In this document: positions 17,655 through 26,129 of the stretch, piece by piece
Numbering within the stretch: the first letter of the stretch is position 1
How the letters are laid out: each line of letters starts with the position of its first letter
Position numbers and translations under genes: made by a program
DNA from: Bacteroidota bacterium
GTDB lineage: Bacteria; Bacteroidota; Bacteroidia; Chitinophagales; BACL12
Length of the DNA: 64,000 bases
Assembly: GCA_016706865.1 (NCBI GenBank)
Contig: JADJIS010000001.1
Span: 124,001-188,000, forward strand
Direction: 5' to 3'
The notes under the pieces: model-generated
Told to the model about the DNA's origin: nothing
What the model saw: only the letters and a program-made list of their open reading frames with translations
Database searches by the model: none

Positions 17655-18725
17655 TCAGAATTCAAGTTTTAATTGGCCCGGTCTTCTGAATGCAGATATA
17701 TTAAAGGTAAAAGGAGTATTGTGTCCCATATATTTCTCCTTCATCATATAAAACATTTGACGAATCACATTTGCCAGTTCCCCATCTCCGCGCATGCGAA
17801 CTCCCCATCGGCTATCGTTTAATTTTCCATCATGCACTGCTCTTGTATTGCTGAGAACACGTTCAGCATGCATAGGAAATGTCTTCCAGATCCAGTCTGA
17901 AAAAATTTTGTCAATTGCCCCATTTAATCTCAACATATTATAACCTGCAGTGGTGGCACCATGATCGGCAGCAGCCTTTATAATATCAGGTATTTCGCTG
18001 TCGGTAAGTCCGGGAACCACAGGTCCTATCATTATCCCAACCGGAATACCGGCTGTGGTCAGTTTTTCAATCGTTTTTAAACGGGCCTTGTAAGTAGCAG
18101 TGCGCGGTTCCATTTTTTGACGAATATCCTCCTTCAAACTCGTAATAGATAAAAACACATGGGTAAGATCATCTTTTGCCAATTCCTGTAAAATGTCGAT
18201 ATCGCGCAGAATAAGCTGGTTTTTAGTGATCATACTCGCTGGATTTTTGTATTTCAAACTCACTTCAAGCAATTTTCTGGTGATCTTCATTTTTCTTTCT
18301 ATTGGTTGGTAACAGTCGGTATTGCCTGAAAATGATATAGGAGCAGCAACCCATTTCGGGTCAATAAAAACTTTTTCAAGTAGTTCCGCCGCGTTGTGTT
18401 TAATTATAATACGTGTTTCAAAATCTAAACCCGCACTAAAACCCCAATAATTATGCGTGTTTCGGGCATAACAATAAACGCAACCATGTTCACAGCCCTG
18501 ATATGGATTAACGGAGTAAACCATAGCAGCATCAGGACTTTCCACCTTATTAACCACCTTTTTGGCGTTTTCAGTAAAAAATAAGGTTTTCCGGTCTCCC
18601 AACATCTCCTCATCCAATCCTTCAATATGCTCCTGAATATAATTTTTATCGTGAAAAGGATTGAAGGGATTGATCTGTGCTCCCCTGCCTTTAAAAAAAG
18701 TTTCATTTATTTTTGGAAATTCCAT
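17655..18725 (-). CDS. PA0069-type radical SAM protein (spore photoproduct lyase-like)
   Basis: Radical SAM enzyme with the cluster motif in GCEHGCVYCYARNTHNYWG (CxxxCxxC) and the family hallmarks KGRGAQINPFNPF near the start, then ISFSGNTDCYQPIERK. The group is annotated as PA0069-like and is related to DNA photoproduct repair enzymes, though its substrate is not established. The start is taken as ATG 18725; ATG 18734 and TTG 18746 are upstream options that would run into the operator array. It is transcribed divergently from a LexA-like repressor, so control by that repressor is likely. Confidence 0.85.
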   Translation of the reverse strand: MEFPKINETFFKGRGAQINPFNPFHDKNYIQEHIEGLDEEMLGDRKTLFFTENAKKVVNKVESPDAAMVYSVNPYQGCEHGCVYCYARNTHNYWGFSAGLDFETRIIIKHNAAELLEKVFIDPKWVAAPISFSGNTDCYQPIERKMKITRKLLEVSLKYKNPASMITKNQLILRDIDILQELAKDDLTHVFLSITSLKEDIRQKMEPRTATYKARLKTIEKLTTAGIPVGIMIGPVVPGLTDSEIPDIIKAAADHGATTAGYNMLRLNGAIDKIFSDWIWKTFPMHAERVLSNTRAVHDGKLNDSRWGVRMRGDGELANVIRQMFYMMKEKYMGHNTPFTFNISAFRRPGQLKLEF

Positions 18726-18726
18726 A

Positions 18727-18769
18727 ATTGTCATTATTTTTGACAAATAAAGTCATATTATTTGACAAT
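18727..18769. promoter_or_regulatory. Operator array GTCA-N7-TGAC-N7-GTCA-N7-TGAC
   Basis: Four half-sites, GTCA 18730-18733, TGAC 18741-18744, GTCA 18752-18755 and TGAC 18763-18766, alternate in orientation with exactly 7 nt between them, a strict 11-bp period. The outer parts extend to ATTGTCA and TGACAAT, making the whole stretch a dyad centred near 18748. It lies in the 64-bp gap between the divergent radical SAM and S24 repressor genes. Binding by the HTH/S24 protein encoded at 18790 is the natural inference. Confidence 0.75.
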
Positions 18770-18789
18770 AACAAATTTAAAAATAGTTT

Positions 18790-19593
18790 ATGGCACTAAT
18801 TTCATCCAATTTAAGACATCTGAGAAATGCCCGAAAACTGAGTCAGCAAGAGCTGGCAGACATGATGGGCATAGGAAGGACCACTATTGCAAACATAGAA
18901 TCCAACCTCGCAAATCCGGGGCATAAGACTCTTTTGGAAATTGTCAAAATTTTTGACATTTCTATTGACGACCTGTTAAATGTGGATCTTTCTCAACTTA
19001 TAGTACCTGTCGCAACTCAGGAGGAAGAGAAATCATCGGGCGGAATCGTGTATCGTCCGATAGTTGTTACTGTTGATTCGGCAGGAGATGAAAATATTGT
19101 GATGGTGGATACAAAAGCGGCAGCCGGATATCCAACCAGATATCTGGAACCGGAATTTTATAAAGAGCTACCTGCTTTTAAATTACCTGGATCTGATTAT
19201 AGGAACGGTACTTTCCGCTGTTTTCAGATAGAAGGTGACAGTATGCAGGAATCCATTCAGCATGGCGATTATGTGATCGGTCGTTTTTGTGATAATCATT
19301 TTAAGGATGTTCGTGATGGATATATACATGTAGTAGTTACCAATGATACTGTTCTGGTGAAACGCCTGGTAAATAAGGCCGAAACAGAACATAAAATGTA
19401 TCTCATCAGCGATAATGAAGCATATCCCGAACAAGCTTTGGATATAGATGAAATAAAAGAAATTTGGTTTGTAAAGAGCAAACTTTCCTCCTATATGCCT
19501 GTAAAAAAGAATGATCTCGATAAGGTTATCGGAGATCTTACCATGCAGGTGCATTTGCTGAAGAGCCGCCTCGACCATATCGAAAGGAATTAA
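18790..19593 (+). CDS. XRE-HTH / S24 peptidase LexA-like repressor
   Basis: A 267-residue self-cleaving repressor. Residues 7-62 are an XRE helix-turn-helix (LSQQELADMMGIGRTTIANI). The S24 half carries the catalytic Ser in GDSMQ (S151) and Lys in VLVKRLV (K191). A likely cleavage bond is Ala112-Gly113 in KAAAGYP, 38 residues before the serine, as in LexA/UmuD relatives. The C-terminus continues past the peptidase into a short coiled coil. It should bind the operator array just upstream and control both itself and the divergent radical SAM enzyme, with release on DNA damage if RecA triggers cleavage. Confidence 0.88.
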   Translation: MALISSNLRHLRNARKLSQQELADMMGIGRTTIANIESNLANPGHKTLLEIVKIFDISIDDLLNVDLSQLIVPVATQEEEKSSGGIVYRPIVVTVDSAGDENIVMVDTKAAAGYPTRYLEPEFYKELPAFKLPGSDYRNGTFRCFQIEGDSMQESIQHGDYVIGRFCDNHFKDVRDGYIHVVVTNDTVLVKRLVNKAETEHKMYLISDNEAYPEQALDIDEIKEIWFVKSKLSSYMPVKKNDLDKVIGDLTMQVHLLKSRLDHIERN

Positions 19594-19690
19594 CCCTGCT
19601 CTGCCTTCTTACACTTTATGTGTTGGTTCAAGTGATTGGAATAAATATTTGGTTATATAGTATTCATCATGAACTGGAGAAGGCAGGGTT
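19592..19690. repeat. Interrupted inverted repeat after the S24 repressor gene
   Basis: AACCCTGC and CCTTCT (19592-19609, split by a few nt) pair with AGAAGGCAGGGTT (19678-19690), and GTTCA/TGAAC can pair inside. The ~99-bp unit may be a terminator-like RNA fold or a degenerate small palindromic element. There is no T-run directly after the right arm. Confidence 0.4.
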
Positions 19691-19795
19691 GGTTAAACCT
19701 TTATCTGCACCATGAATTTGCTAAAATTCGAGAGAAATTAGGACATTGTCCAAATTTGTTTTTTTGTGATCAAATCTGCTTAATCAATCTTTTTG

Positions 19796-19803
19796 CAATT
19801 TTG
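19796..19803 (+). promoter_or_regulatory. kdsA -7-like box CAATTTTG
   Basis: CAATTTTG differs from TAnnTTTG at the first base only and ends 4 nt before the ATG at 19808, the same spacing seen in front of metH, ridA and uvrD in this window. Confidence 0.4.
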
Positions 19804-19807
19804 CAAC

Positions 19808-20632
19808 ATGTTCAGCACCTTTTCAGCACCCGTTAAAGTAAACTCCACCATTACAGTTGGAGAAAAAAAACCATTGTTAATAGCAGGCCCTTGTGTGATA
19901 GAAAGCCTCGAGTTGTGTTTGATGGTTGCAGAAAAAATGAAAACTGTATGTGAAAAATTGGGTTATAATTATGTTTTTAAAGCCTCTTTCGATAAAGCGA
20001 ACAGAACTGCTGGAACCTCGTTTCGCGGCGATGGGCTTGAACATGGATTAAAGGTTTTGCAAAAAGTAAAGGAAAAACTTGATGTTCCGATATTAACAGA
20101 CATTCATCTTCCTGAACATGCATCAATTGTGTCAGAAGTTGCAGATGTGCTTCAAATTCCGGCATTTTTATGTCGACAAACGGATCTTTTAATTGCTGCA
20201 GGAAAAACCGGAAAGACCGTAAATGTTAAAAAAGGACAATTTATGGCTCCCGAGGATATGCAATATGCCGTTGAAAAAATTGCATCTGTATTAAATAATA
20301 ATGTTCTTCTTACAGAACGTGGTTCCAGCTTTGGATATCACAATTTGGTGGTGGATATGCGCTCGCTTCCTATTATGCGGCAATTTGCTCCCGTAATTTT
20401 TGATGTAACGCATAGTGTTCAAATGCCAGGGGCTGAAGCCGGCAAAAGCGGTGGAAAAAGGGAATTTGCTCCCTTTTTGGCAAAAGCAGCTGCTGCAGTT
20501 GGTGTTGATGGCTTTTTTATTGAAACGCATCCCGATCCGGAAAAAGCCCTTAGTGATGGTCCTAATATGATTCCTCTTCATGAGATGGAAAAACTGCTTT
20601 ATACCCTATTACAAATCCGAAACATCGATTGA
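19808..20632 (+). CDS. kdsA: 3-deoxy-8-phosphooctulonate (Kdo8P) synthase
   Basis: Condenses arabinose 5-phosphate with phosphoenolpyruvate to give Kdo 8-phosphate for the lipopolysaccharide core. Family motifs are visible: LLIAGPCVIES near the start, FKASFDKANRTAGTSFRG, QIPAFLCRQTDL, and DVTHSVQMPG. The start is ATG 19808 (274 aa, normal family length); a TTG at 19793 is possible but less likely. It stands just before the polysaccharide cluster but has its own promoter-like box and is probably an independent unit. Confidence 0.95.
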   Translation: MFSTFSAPVKVNSTITVGEKKPLLIAGPCVIESLELCLMVAEKMKTVCEKLGYNYVFKASFDKANRTAGTSFRGDGLEHGLKVLQKVKEKLDVPILTDIHLPEHASIVSEVADVLQIPAFLCRQTDLLIAAGKTGKTVNVKKGQFMAPEDMQYAVEKIASVLNNNVLLTERGSSFGYHNLVVDMRSLPIMRQFAPVIFDVTHSVQMPGAEAGKSGGKREFAPFLAKAAAAVGVDGFFIETHPDPEKALSDGPNMIPLHEMEKLLYTLLQIRNID

Positions 20633-20664
20633 ACTTCCGATAATTTTAAAAAGAGCCCCAAAAA

Positions 20665-20695
20665 TTTGGTTAAAATTTTTGAATGAGTAAATTTG
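20665..20695 (+). promoter_or_regulatory. Consensus promoter TTTG-N19-TAAATTTG of the polysaccharide cluster
   Basis: TTTG at 20665-20668 and TAAATTTG at 20688-20695 are separated by exactly 19 nt, a full match to the Bacteroidota -33/-7 consensus. It is the best promoter in the window and faces the winged-helix gene that heads the polysaccharide genes. Confidence 0.8.
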
Positions 20696-20706
20696 TTACT
20701 CATTCA
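20680..20706. promoter_or_regulatory. Perfect 11-bp-arm palindrome over the -7 box
   Basis: TGAATGAGTAA (20680-20690) and TTACTCATTCA (20696-20706) are perfect inverted arms with a 5-nt spacer; the -7 box lies within them. The placement over the promoter and 5 nt before the regulator's GTG start suggests an operator, most simply for that regulator itself. Confidence 0.7.
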
Positions 20707-20711
20707 CAGCG

Positions 20712-21254
20712 GTGCTCGATTCGTTAATTACATCAAAAACACGCTTAAGACTATTGTTGCGGTTTTTTTCCAATACAAAGTCTTCCGCTCATCTGCGCGG
20801 GTTAGCGAAGGAAATGAATGAATCCACTAATTCCATTCGATTAGAATTGAACAAACTTTCTAAGGCGGGTTTCCTGCTTTCTCATGAAGAAGGAAAAACA
20901 ATTCAATATCAGGCAAATGAAAAACATCCGCTCTTTCCGGAGGTGAGTAGTTTGGTGCGCAAATATTTGGGCCTGGATAAAGTAGTGGAAAATATTGTAA
21001 ATCAAATAGGAGAAATTAAATACGCATTTATTATTGGAGATTACGCCGATGGTAAAGATACCGGGACGATCAATTTGGTAATTGTTGGCGCAGTGGATTC
21101 TGCTAAATTAAAATATTGGGTGCATAAAACAGAAACAATAATTAGCAGAAAGGTACAGACAGATATTTTGAATGATGAAAGTTTTGTTACCTGGAAATTA
21201 AATGGAAATTTAAATAGTGCGATCGTGTTGTGGACCAACAACCCGACCGAATAA
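20712..21254 (+). CDS. Winged-helix regulator with nucleotidyltransferase-like C-terminal half
   Basis: A 180-residue protein. Residues 1-80 form an ArsR/MarR-like winged helix (RLRLLLRFFSN, HLRGLAKEMNESTNSIRLEL as recognition helices). The C-terminal half, KYAFIIGDYADGKDTGTINLVIVG, resembles a minimal nucleotidyltransferase fold but lacks the usual GSxARG signature, so catalysis is doubtful. Similar genes often stand at the head of Bacteroidota polysaccharide loci. The start is GTG 20712. A perfect palindrome covers its promoter, so autoregulation and control of the downstream cluster are likely. Confidence 0.75.
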   Translation: MLDSLITSKTRLRLLLRFFSNTKSSAHLRGLAKEMNESTNSIRLELNKLSKAGFLLSHEEGKTIQYQANEKHPLFPEVSSLVRKYLGLDKVVENIVNQIGEIKYAFIIGDYADGKDTGTINLVIVGAVDSAKLKYWVHKTETIISRKVQTDILNDESFVTWKLNGNLNSAIVLWTNNPTE

Positions 21255-21319
21255 ATTATATAAAATAACTACCTGCTCAACACACGTATGTGACTGAGGA
21301 GGCGAAGCTGTAAGAAAAT

Positions 21320-22198
21320 ATGTTCACATTTAATTATAATAAACCGCTGGTAGTTGCAGAAATTGGCTGCAATCATTTAGGTGATTTTGAAATAGCTAAA
21401 GAATTAATTCGACTGGCAAAAGAATGTGGTGCCGATTATGCGAAATTTCAGAAAAGAAATCCGAAAGAACTTTTAGGTGAGGATCAATTTAATGCTCCGC
21501 ATCCGGAACCATGGCAAAGTTATGGGGAAAGTTATGGTAAACACCGTGAGTTTCTTGAATTCAATATTCAGCAACATGCACAACTTAAAAAATATGCTGA
21601 AGAAATCGGAATTCAATATGCTGTTTCCGTTTGGGATGTAACAAGTGCAAATGAAATAATATCAATTAATCCCGAATTTATTAAAATACCGTCTGCATGC
21701 AATAATAATTTTGCACTTTTAAAACTAATTCGGGATAATTATAAGGGCGATATACATATTTCCGTGGGAATGACCACCTCTGATGAAATTGAAAAAATAA
21801 TTATATTTTTTGAAGAAAATAATAATGCAAAGAACAGAATCGTGTTATATAGTTGTACAAGCGGCTATCCCATAACTTTTAAAGAAATATGTTTGTTGGA
21901 AATAAATAAACTCTATGAAAAATACGATACAAGGGTAAAGGAAATAGGGTTTAGTGGTCATCACTTAGGTATTGCAGCAGATATAGCTGCCTACACGCTT
22001 GGAGCAAGATGGATAGAAAGGCATTTTACAAAAGACAGAACCTGGAAAGGAACTGATCATGCGGCAAGTTTGGAAGTACCGGGGTTGCAGAAATTGGTTC
22101 GGGATCTTGAACATGTACATGAAGCCTTGATATATAAAGAAAAAGAAATTTTAGATATTGAATTACCACAAAGAAATAAATTAAAAAAATCAAACTAA
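21320..22198 (+). CDS. NeuB-family nonulosonate synthase without SAF domain
   Basis: Condenses phosphoenolpyruvate with an amino-sugar to a 9-carbon (or related) keto acid. The TIM barrel is recognisable: VVAEIGCNHLGD, ADYAKFQKRNP, IKIPSACNNN, HISVGMTT, and GFSGHHLGIAADIAA, ending with ERHFTKDR. At 292 residues it lacks the C-terminal SAF (antifreeze-like) domain that contributes to the active site of bacterial NeuB, so substrate handling may differ. It is the first biosynthetic gene after the regulator and abuts the NeuA-like gene with no gap. Confidence 0.85.
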   Translation: MFTFNYNKPLVVAEIGCNHLGDFEIAKELIRLAKECGADYAKFQKRNPKELLGEDQFNAPHPEPWQSYGESYGKHREFLEFNIQQHAQLKKYAEEIGIQYAVSVWDVTSANEIISINPEFIKIPSACNNNFALLKLIRDNYKGDIHISVGMTTSDEIEKIIIFFEENNNAKNRIVLYSCTSGYPITFKEICLLEINKLYEKYDTRVKEIGFSGHHLGIAADIAAYTLGARWIERHFTKDRTWKGTDHAASLEVPGLQKLVRDLEHVHEALIYKEKEILDIELPQRNKLKKSN

Positions 22199-22927
22199 AT
22201 GAAAATACTGGCAATTATCCCGGCTCGTAGCGGAAGTAAAGGACTTCCGGGAAAAAACATCAAACCACTTCTGCAACATCCGCTTTTAGCATATAGCATT
22301 TTGGCAGCACAACAAAGCAAATTGATAAACCGAATTACAGTAAATACGGATAGTGATCAAATTGCTGAAATTGCTAAACAATACAATGCAGAAATTCCAT
22401 TTATGCGACCTGCAGAACTAGCACAGGATCTATCCACCGATCTGGATGTTTTTAAACATCAACTGGAATGGATGAAAAATACAGAAGGATATGTTCCGGA
22501 TATTGTAGTTCAGCTTCGCCCCACTTCACCGGTGCGTTTTGCAAATTGGATAGATGAGGCAATAGAAAAATTAATATCAAGTGATGCTGATTCCATAAGA
22601 GTAGTTACAGAATCCCCACTCACACCTTTTAAAATGTGGCTTATTAATAATAATAATGACGGAGCTATGGAGCCACTGGTATCAGTAAAAAATATTATTG
22701 AGCCCTATAACCAGCCACGACAAAGTTTACCGATTGTATACTGGCAAATAGGAACACTGGATGTTATAAAAACTAAAACAATTTTAGAAGGAGGTTCTAT
22801 GAGTGGAAAAAAAATACTTTCATACATAGTTGATAAAAAATATGCGATAGATATTGATGATGTTGCGAGTTTTTATAAAGCGGAGGAGTTGATCCAATAT
22901 AACGAATGCATAAAGTTTGATGAATAA
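22199..22927 (+). CDS. NeuA-like acylneuraminate cytidylyltransferase
   Basis: A 242-residue CMP-sugar synthetase that activates nonulosonic acids (or Kdo-like sugars) with CTP. The nucleotide-binding start is IIPARSGSKGLPGKNIKPL, and VVQLRPTSPVRF is the conserved sugar-binding strand. Its start directly follows the NeuB-family stop, so the two are coupled. The product would be the donor for one of the downstream glycosyltransferases. Confidence 0.9.
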   Translation: MKILAIIPARSGSKGLPGKNIKPLLQHPLLAYSILAAQQSKLINRITVNTDSDQIAEIAKQYNAEIPFMRPAELAQDLSTDLDVFKHQLEWMKNTEGYVPDIVVQLRPTSPVRFANWIDEAIEKLISSDADSIRVVTESPLTPFKMWLINNNNDGAMEPLVSVKNIIEPYNQPRQSLPIVYWQIGTLDVIKTKTILEGGSMSGKKILSYIVDKKYAIDIDDVASFYKAEELIQYNECIKFDE

Positions 22928-23900
22928 AGAATCACTCATTTTAATTATAGGTGCGGGATCTATAGGTGAAAGGCATATCCGTAACCTATGGCAGTTTGGA
23001 TATCGCAATATGATTGTATTCCGTCAGAGAAATTTACCATTTCGGGAAATTGGTGAGGCCCAGGTTACTGTTTCGTTAAATTGGGAGGAGGTAATAAACA
23101 AAAAACCTTTTGCAGCATTTATTTGCACACCCACTTCTCAGCATTTGGAACAGGTAAAAAATTGTCTGCAAAATAACATGCACGTATTTGTGGAAAAACC
23201 ACTTTCGCACAATTTAGAAAATATAGAAGAACTTAAATCGATCGCTTCAAATTCCATTAAATTATTACAAATAGGATTTATGATGCGATTTCATCCACTG
23301 ATCCTTAAAGTAAAAAATTATATCGAAGATAAAACGTTTGGAAATTTAATTTCTACCGCTTCACATTGGGGAAGTTATTTGCCAGACTGGCATCCATGGG
23401 AAAATTACAAGGAATCGTATGCAGCAAATAAATCACTAGGAGGCGGAGTAGCACTAACTTTGTGTCACGATATTGATGTTGCCATTTGGTTATCAGGGAG
23501 TGCGGTCAAAAAATTTGAAACCATCAAATCTCATTCAAACGAGTTGGATATTAATGCCGAATCGGTTGCTGATATCAAAATTAATTTTGAAAGTGGTGTT
23601 ATCTCAAATATTCATTTAAATTACCTCGACAATCCACCAATCAGAAAATATACCTGGCAATTTGAGAATGCCAATCTCGAACTAGATTATTTTGCAAATC
23701 GATTGTCGATCAACCCTGAGCAAAACATAGGTGCTGTTCAGGAAATTAAACTCGAATCTTTCGATAGAAACCAGATGTTTTTGGCTGAGATTAACAGCTT
23801 TTTTAATAATATTGAGATTAAAAATAACAATACTCAGTATTCTCTAAATCAAATCATCGAATCCGAATTATTAATATCAATTTGTAATTATGCCGACTAA
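22920..23900 (+). CDS. Gfo/Idh/MocA-family oxidoreductase
   Basis: NAD(P)-dependent sugar oxidoreductase. The Rossmann motif is LIIGAGSIGERHIRNL, and the family EKP motif appears in HVFVEKPLSHN. The C-terminal half is the usual alpha/beta dimer domain. The start is ATG 22920, overlapping the previous gene by 8 bp; a TTG three bases earlier is possible. Together with the neighbouring SDR it may set the stereochemistry or oxidation state of the unusual sugar. Confidence 0.85.
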   Translation: MNKESLILIIGAGSIGERHIRNLWQFGYRNMIVFRQRNLPFREIGEAQVTVSLNWEEVINKKPFAAFICTPTSQHLEQVKNCLQNNMHVFVEKPLSHNLENIEELKSIASNSIKLLQIGFMMRFHPLILKVKNYIEDKTFGNLISTASHWGSYLPDWHPWENYKESYAANKSLGGGVALTLCHDIDVAIWLSGSAVKKFETIKSHSNELDINAESVADIKINFESGVISNIHLNYLDNPPIRKYTWQFENANLELDYFANRLSINPEQNIGAVQEIKLESFDRNQMFLAEINSFFNNIEIKNNNTQYSLNQIIESELLISICNYAD

Positions 23901-24729
23901 TTATACTTGTATGATCTGTGGGACTACTAATTTCAGTATTCCATATGCTAATGATTTTAGCGTAATTGAATGTAAAAAGTGCAGATATGGAATAATTGAC
24001 CCTGTACCTTCATCAGAAGAACTTGATAGGTTATATAACAGTCCGCAATATTTTAGCACCCATATGCACACGAATTATGAGGAACTAAATGAACAAAAAT
24101 TAGAGGAGGCAATTCAAAAAGAAGGTATCTTTCATTTTCACTACTTAAATAAAATATTAAAACAAAGTTCATCTGTTTTAGAAATTGGTCCAGGTTATGG
24201 TTTACAATTAAAACATTTAGCCAATGCGGGATACAAAGTAAAAGGATTAGAAACTTCCGCTAATGCAGCTGCCTTTATTAAAAATAAATTAGGACTGGCA
24301 GTGGAACATTCAAGTCTGGAAAATAGTGAGGATAAAAATATGTATGATGTGCTGATGATGAATCATGTTCTGGAACACTTTACAGATATACAGCATGCGA
24401 TGCAAAAAGTAAAAACATTACTTAAACCCGGAGGACATTTATATTTAAGGGTTCCCAATCATGATAGTTTCGACAGGCGTAAAATGGGAAATAAATGGCC
24501 GGCGTATCTACCATTTCATATCTCTTATTTTTCGAAAAAGAGTCTCAAAATTCTATTAGCAAAACAAAATTTTGAGATCATAAACATTGAGGAGTACATT
24601 TCGGATGAATTTTTAAAAAATATACCAATTTATATAAAAAAACCCCTAAAACTTTTAATGTTCATTCTTGGAATTTCACCGTTTTTAAACGGTCGCACTA
24701 TCACTATAATCGCAAAAAAACATGCATAA
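23890..24729 (+). CDS. Zinc-finger class I SAM-dependent methyltransferase
   Basis: A 279-residue methyltransferase with an N-terminal four-cysteine motif (CMICGTTNF ... CKKCRYG) followed by a Rossmann fold with VLEIGPGYGLQLKHL as the AdoMet-binding motif I and DVLMMNHVLEHF as the later acidic motif. This layout is common in sugar C- or O-methyltransferases of polysaccharide clusters. It overlaps the oxidoreductase by 11 bp and the SDR by 8 bp, so it is tightly coupled within the operon. Confidence 0.85.
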   Translation: MPTNYTCMICGTTNFSIPYANDFSVIECKKCRYGIIDPVPSSEELDRLYNSPQYFSTHMHTNYEELNEQKLEEAIQKEGIFHFHYLNKILKQSSSVLEIGPGYGLQLKHLANAGYKVKGLETSANAAAFIKNKLGLAVEHSSLENSEDKNMYDVLMMNHVLEHFTDIQHAMQKVKTLLKPGGHLYLRVPNHDSFDRRKMGNKWPAYLPFHISYFSKKSLKILLAKQNFEIINIEEYISDEFLKNIPIYIKKPLKLLMFILGISPFLNGRTITIIAKKHA

Positions 24730-25537
24730 TATCACAATTGAAAATAAAGTAGTATTAATTACCGGCGCTTTCGGTTTAATAGGGAAAACAATTTCAATAA
24801 ATTTTTTACACCAAGGCGCAAAAGTAATTTTGGCGGATATAGATCAAACCAAAGCGGAATACATCTCTGAGGAACTAAAAACACTCAACCCCCTAAATTA
24901 TTTAATAATACCCTTAGATATTACTAACGAAAATAGTTGTGAAAAAGCTCTTGAGGAATCAGTCAAAAAATTTGGTAAAATTGATGTATTAATAAATAAT
25001 GCGGCGTTAGATGCCAAGTTTGATAAACAAAATATTTCGGAGATCAACCACTCACGTTTTGAAAACTATCCACTTGAGTTATTTAAAAAATCAGTGGATG
25101 TAAATATTACGGGGACTGTTTTAGTAACACAAGTGATGATCAGACAAATGTTAAAACAGGGCTATGGAAACATAATTAATGTGGCATCAACATATTCTTT
25201 GGTTTCCCCCAACCAGAAATTATACGATTTTGGAGATGGAGCAATCCAGTATAAACCGGTGGATTACATCGTAACAAAATCTTTTATTCCAAATTTCACC
25301 AAATATCTGGCAACATTTTATGCCGCTGATAAAATCAGATGTAATGCAATAGCACCTCATGGCATTTTTAATGATCACGATGAAAAGTTTTTACAAAATT
25401 TTGCTGCTTTATCACCAATTGGAAGAATGGCTGATAAGAAGGAGATGACAGGGCCTTTCACATTTCTGGCATCGGACGCATCGAGTTATATGACAGGAAC
25501 AACTTTGGTTGTAGATGGAGGTTGGACAGCATGGTGA
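24722..25537 (+). CDS. Short-chain dehydrogenase/reductase
   Basis: A 271-residue SDR. The cofactor motif is LITGAFGLIGK, NNAALD matches the NNAG motif, and the catalytic set is Ser in NVASTYS with Tyr-x-x-x-Lys as YIVTK. The C-terminus DASSYMTGTTLVVDGGW is typical. It resembles the PtmA-type SDRs that accompany legionaminic-acid-like synthesis genes, which fits its place next to NeuB and NeuA homologues; that assignment is inference. Confidence 0.88.
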   Translation: MHNITIENKVVLITGAFGLIGKTISINFLHQGAKVILADIDQTKAEYISEELKTLNPLNYLIIPLDITNENSCEKALEESVKKFGKIDVLINNAALDAKFDKQNISEINHSRFENYPLELFKKSVDVNITGTVLVTQVMIRQMLKQGYGNIINVASTYSLVSPNQKLYDFGDGAIQYKPVDYIVTKSFIPNFTKYLATFYAADKIRCNAIAPHGIFNDHDEKFLQNFAALSPIGRMADKKEMTGPFTFLASDASSYMTGTTLVVDGGWTAW

Positions 25538-25577
25538 ATTTATTTTAAAAATATCTTTTAAAAATTAACGGGAAAAT

Positions 25578-26057
25578 ATGACAACTAAAATTAAATTATT
25601 TTTAACTGATGTAGATGGTGTTATGACTGATGCCGGAATGTACTATACGGAGAGTGGTGATGAATTTAAAAAATTTAACACTCATGATGGGATGGCGTTT
25701 AATTTACTTAGAGAAGCTGGAATAAAAACCGGAATGATCACAACGGAAACTACAACAATTGTAGAACGAAGAGCAAAAAAACTAAAAGTGGATTATTTAT
25801 ATCAGGGAGCCGGGTTCACAGGAAAACTTCAGGCTGCAAGCGAGATCTGTGAAAAGGAGAATATTTCGTTAATGGAAGTTGCTTACATAGGTGATGATAT
25901 AAATTGTATTGAATTATTACAAGCAGTTGGCTTAGCGGCTTGTCCTTCAAACTCTACATTTAAGGTAAAGGCAATTAAAGGTATCATACATTTAAAAAAG
26001 TCGGGTGGTGATGGTGCTATAAGGGAATTTGTAGATGAATATATCCTAAACGAATAA
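25578..26057 (+). CDS. KdsC-type HAD phosphatase
   Basis: A 159-residue HAD-family phosphatase. The nucleophile motif is FLTDVDGVMTD, followed by GMITTETT, and IGDDINCIELL as motif IV. Length and layout match Kdo 8-phosphate phosphatase. It may serve Kdo synthesis with kdsA upstream, or remove phosphate from the product of the NeuB-like synthase; its position 41 nt after the SDR gene favours a role in the cluster. Confidence 0.88.
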   Translation: MTTKIKLFLTDVDGVMTDAGMYYTESGDEFKKFNTHDGMAFNLLREAGIKTGMITTETTTIVERRAKKLKVDYLYQGAGFTGKLQAASEICEKENISLMEVAYIGDDINCIELLQAVGLAACPSNSTFKVKAIKGIIHLKKSGGDGAIREFVDEYILNE

Positions 26058-26129
26058 ATTATTTGAAATTGCCTCTAAAATTTTTCCGGTATTGGAGCCT
26101 ATAACTAATAAATAAACAGAAAAATTTAA

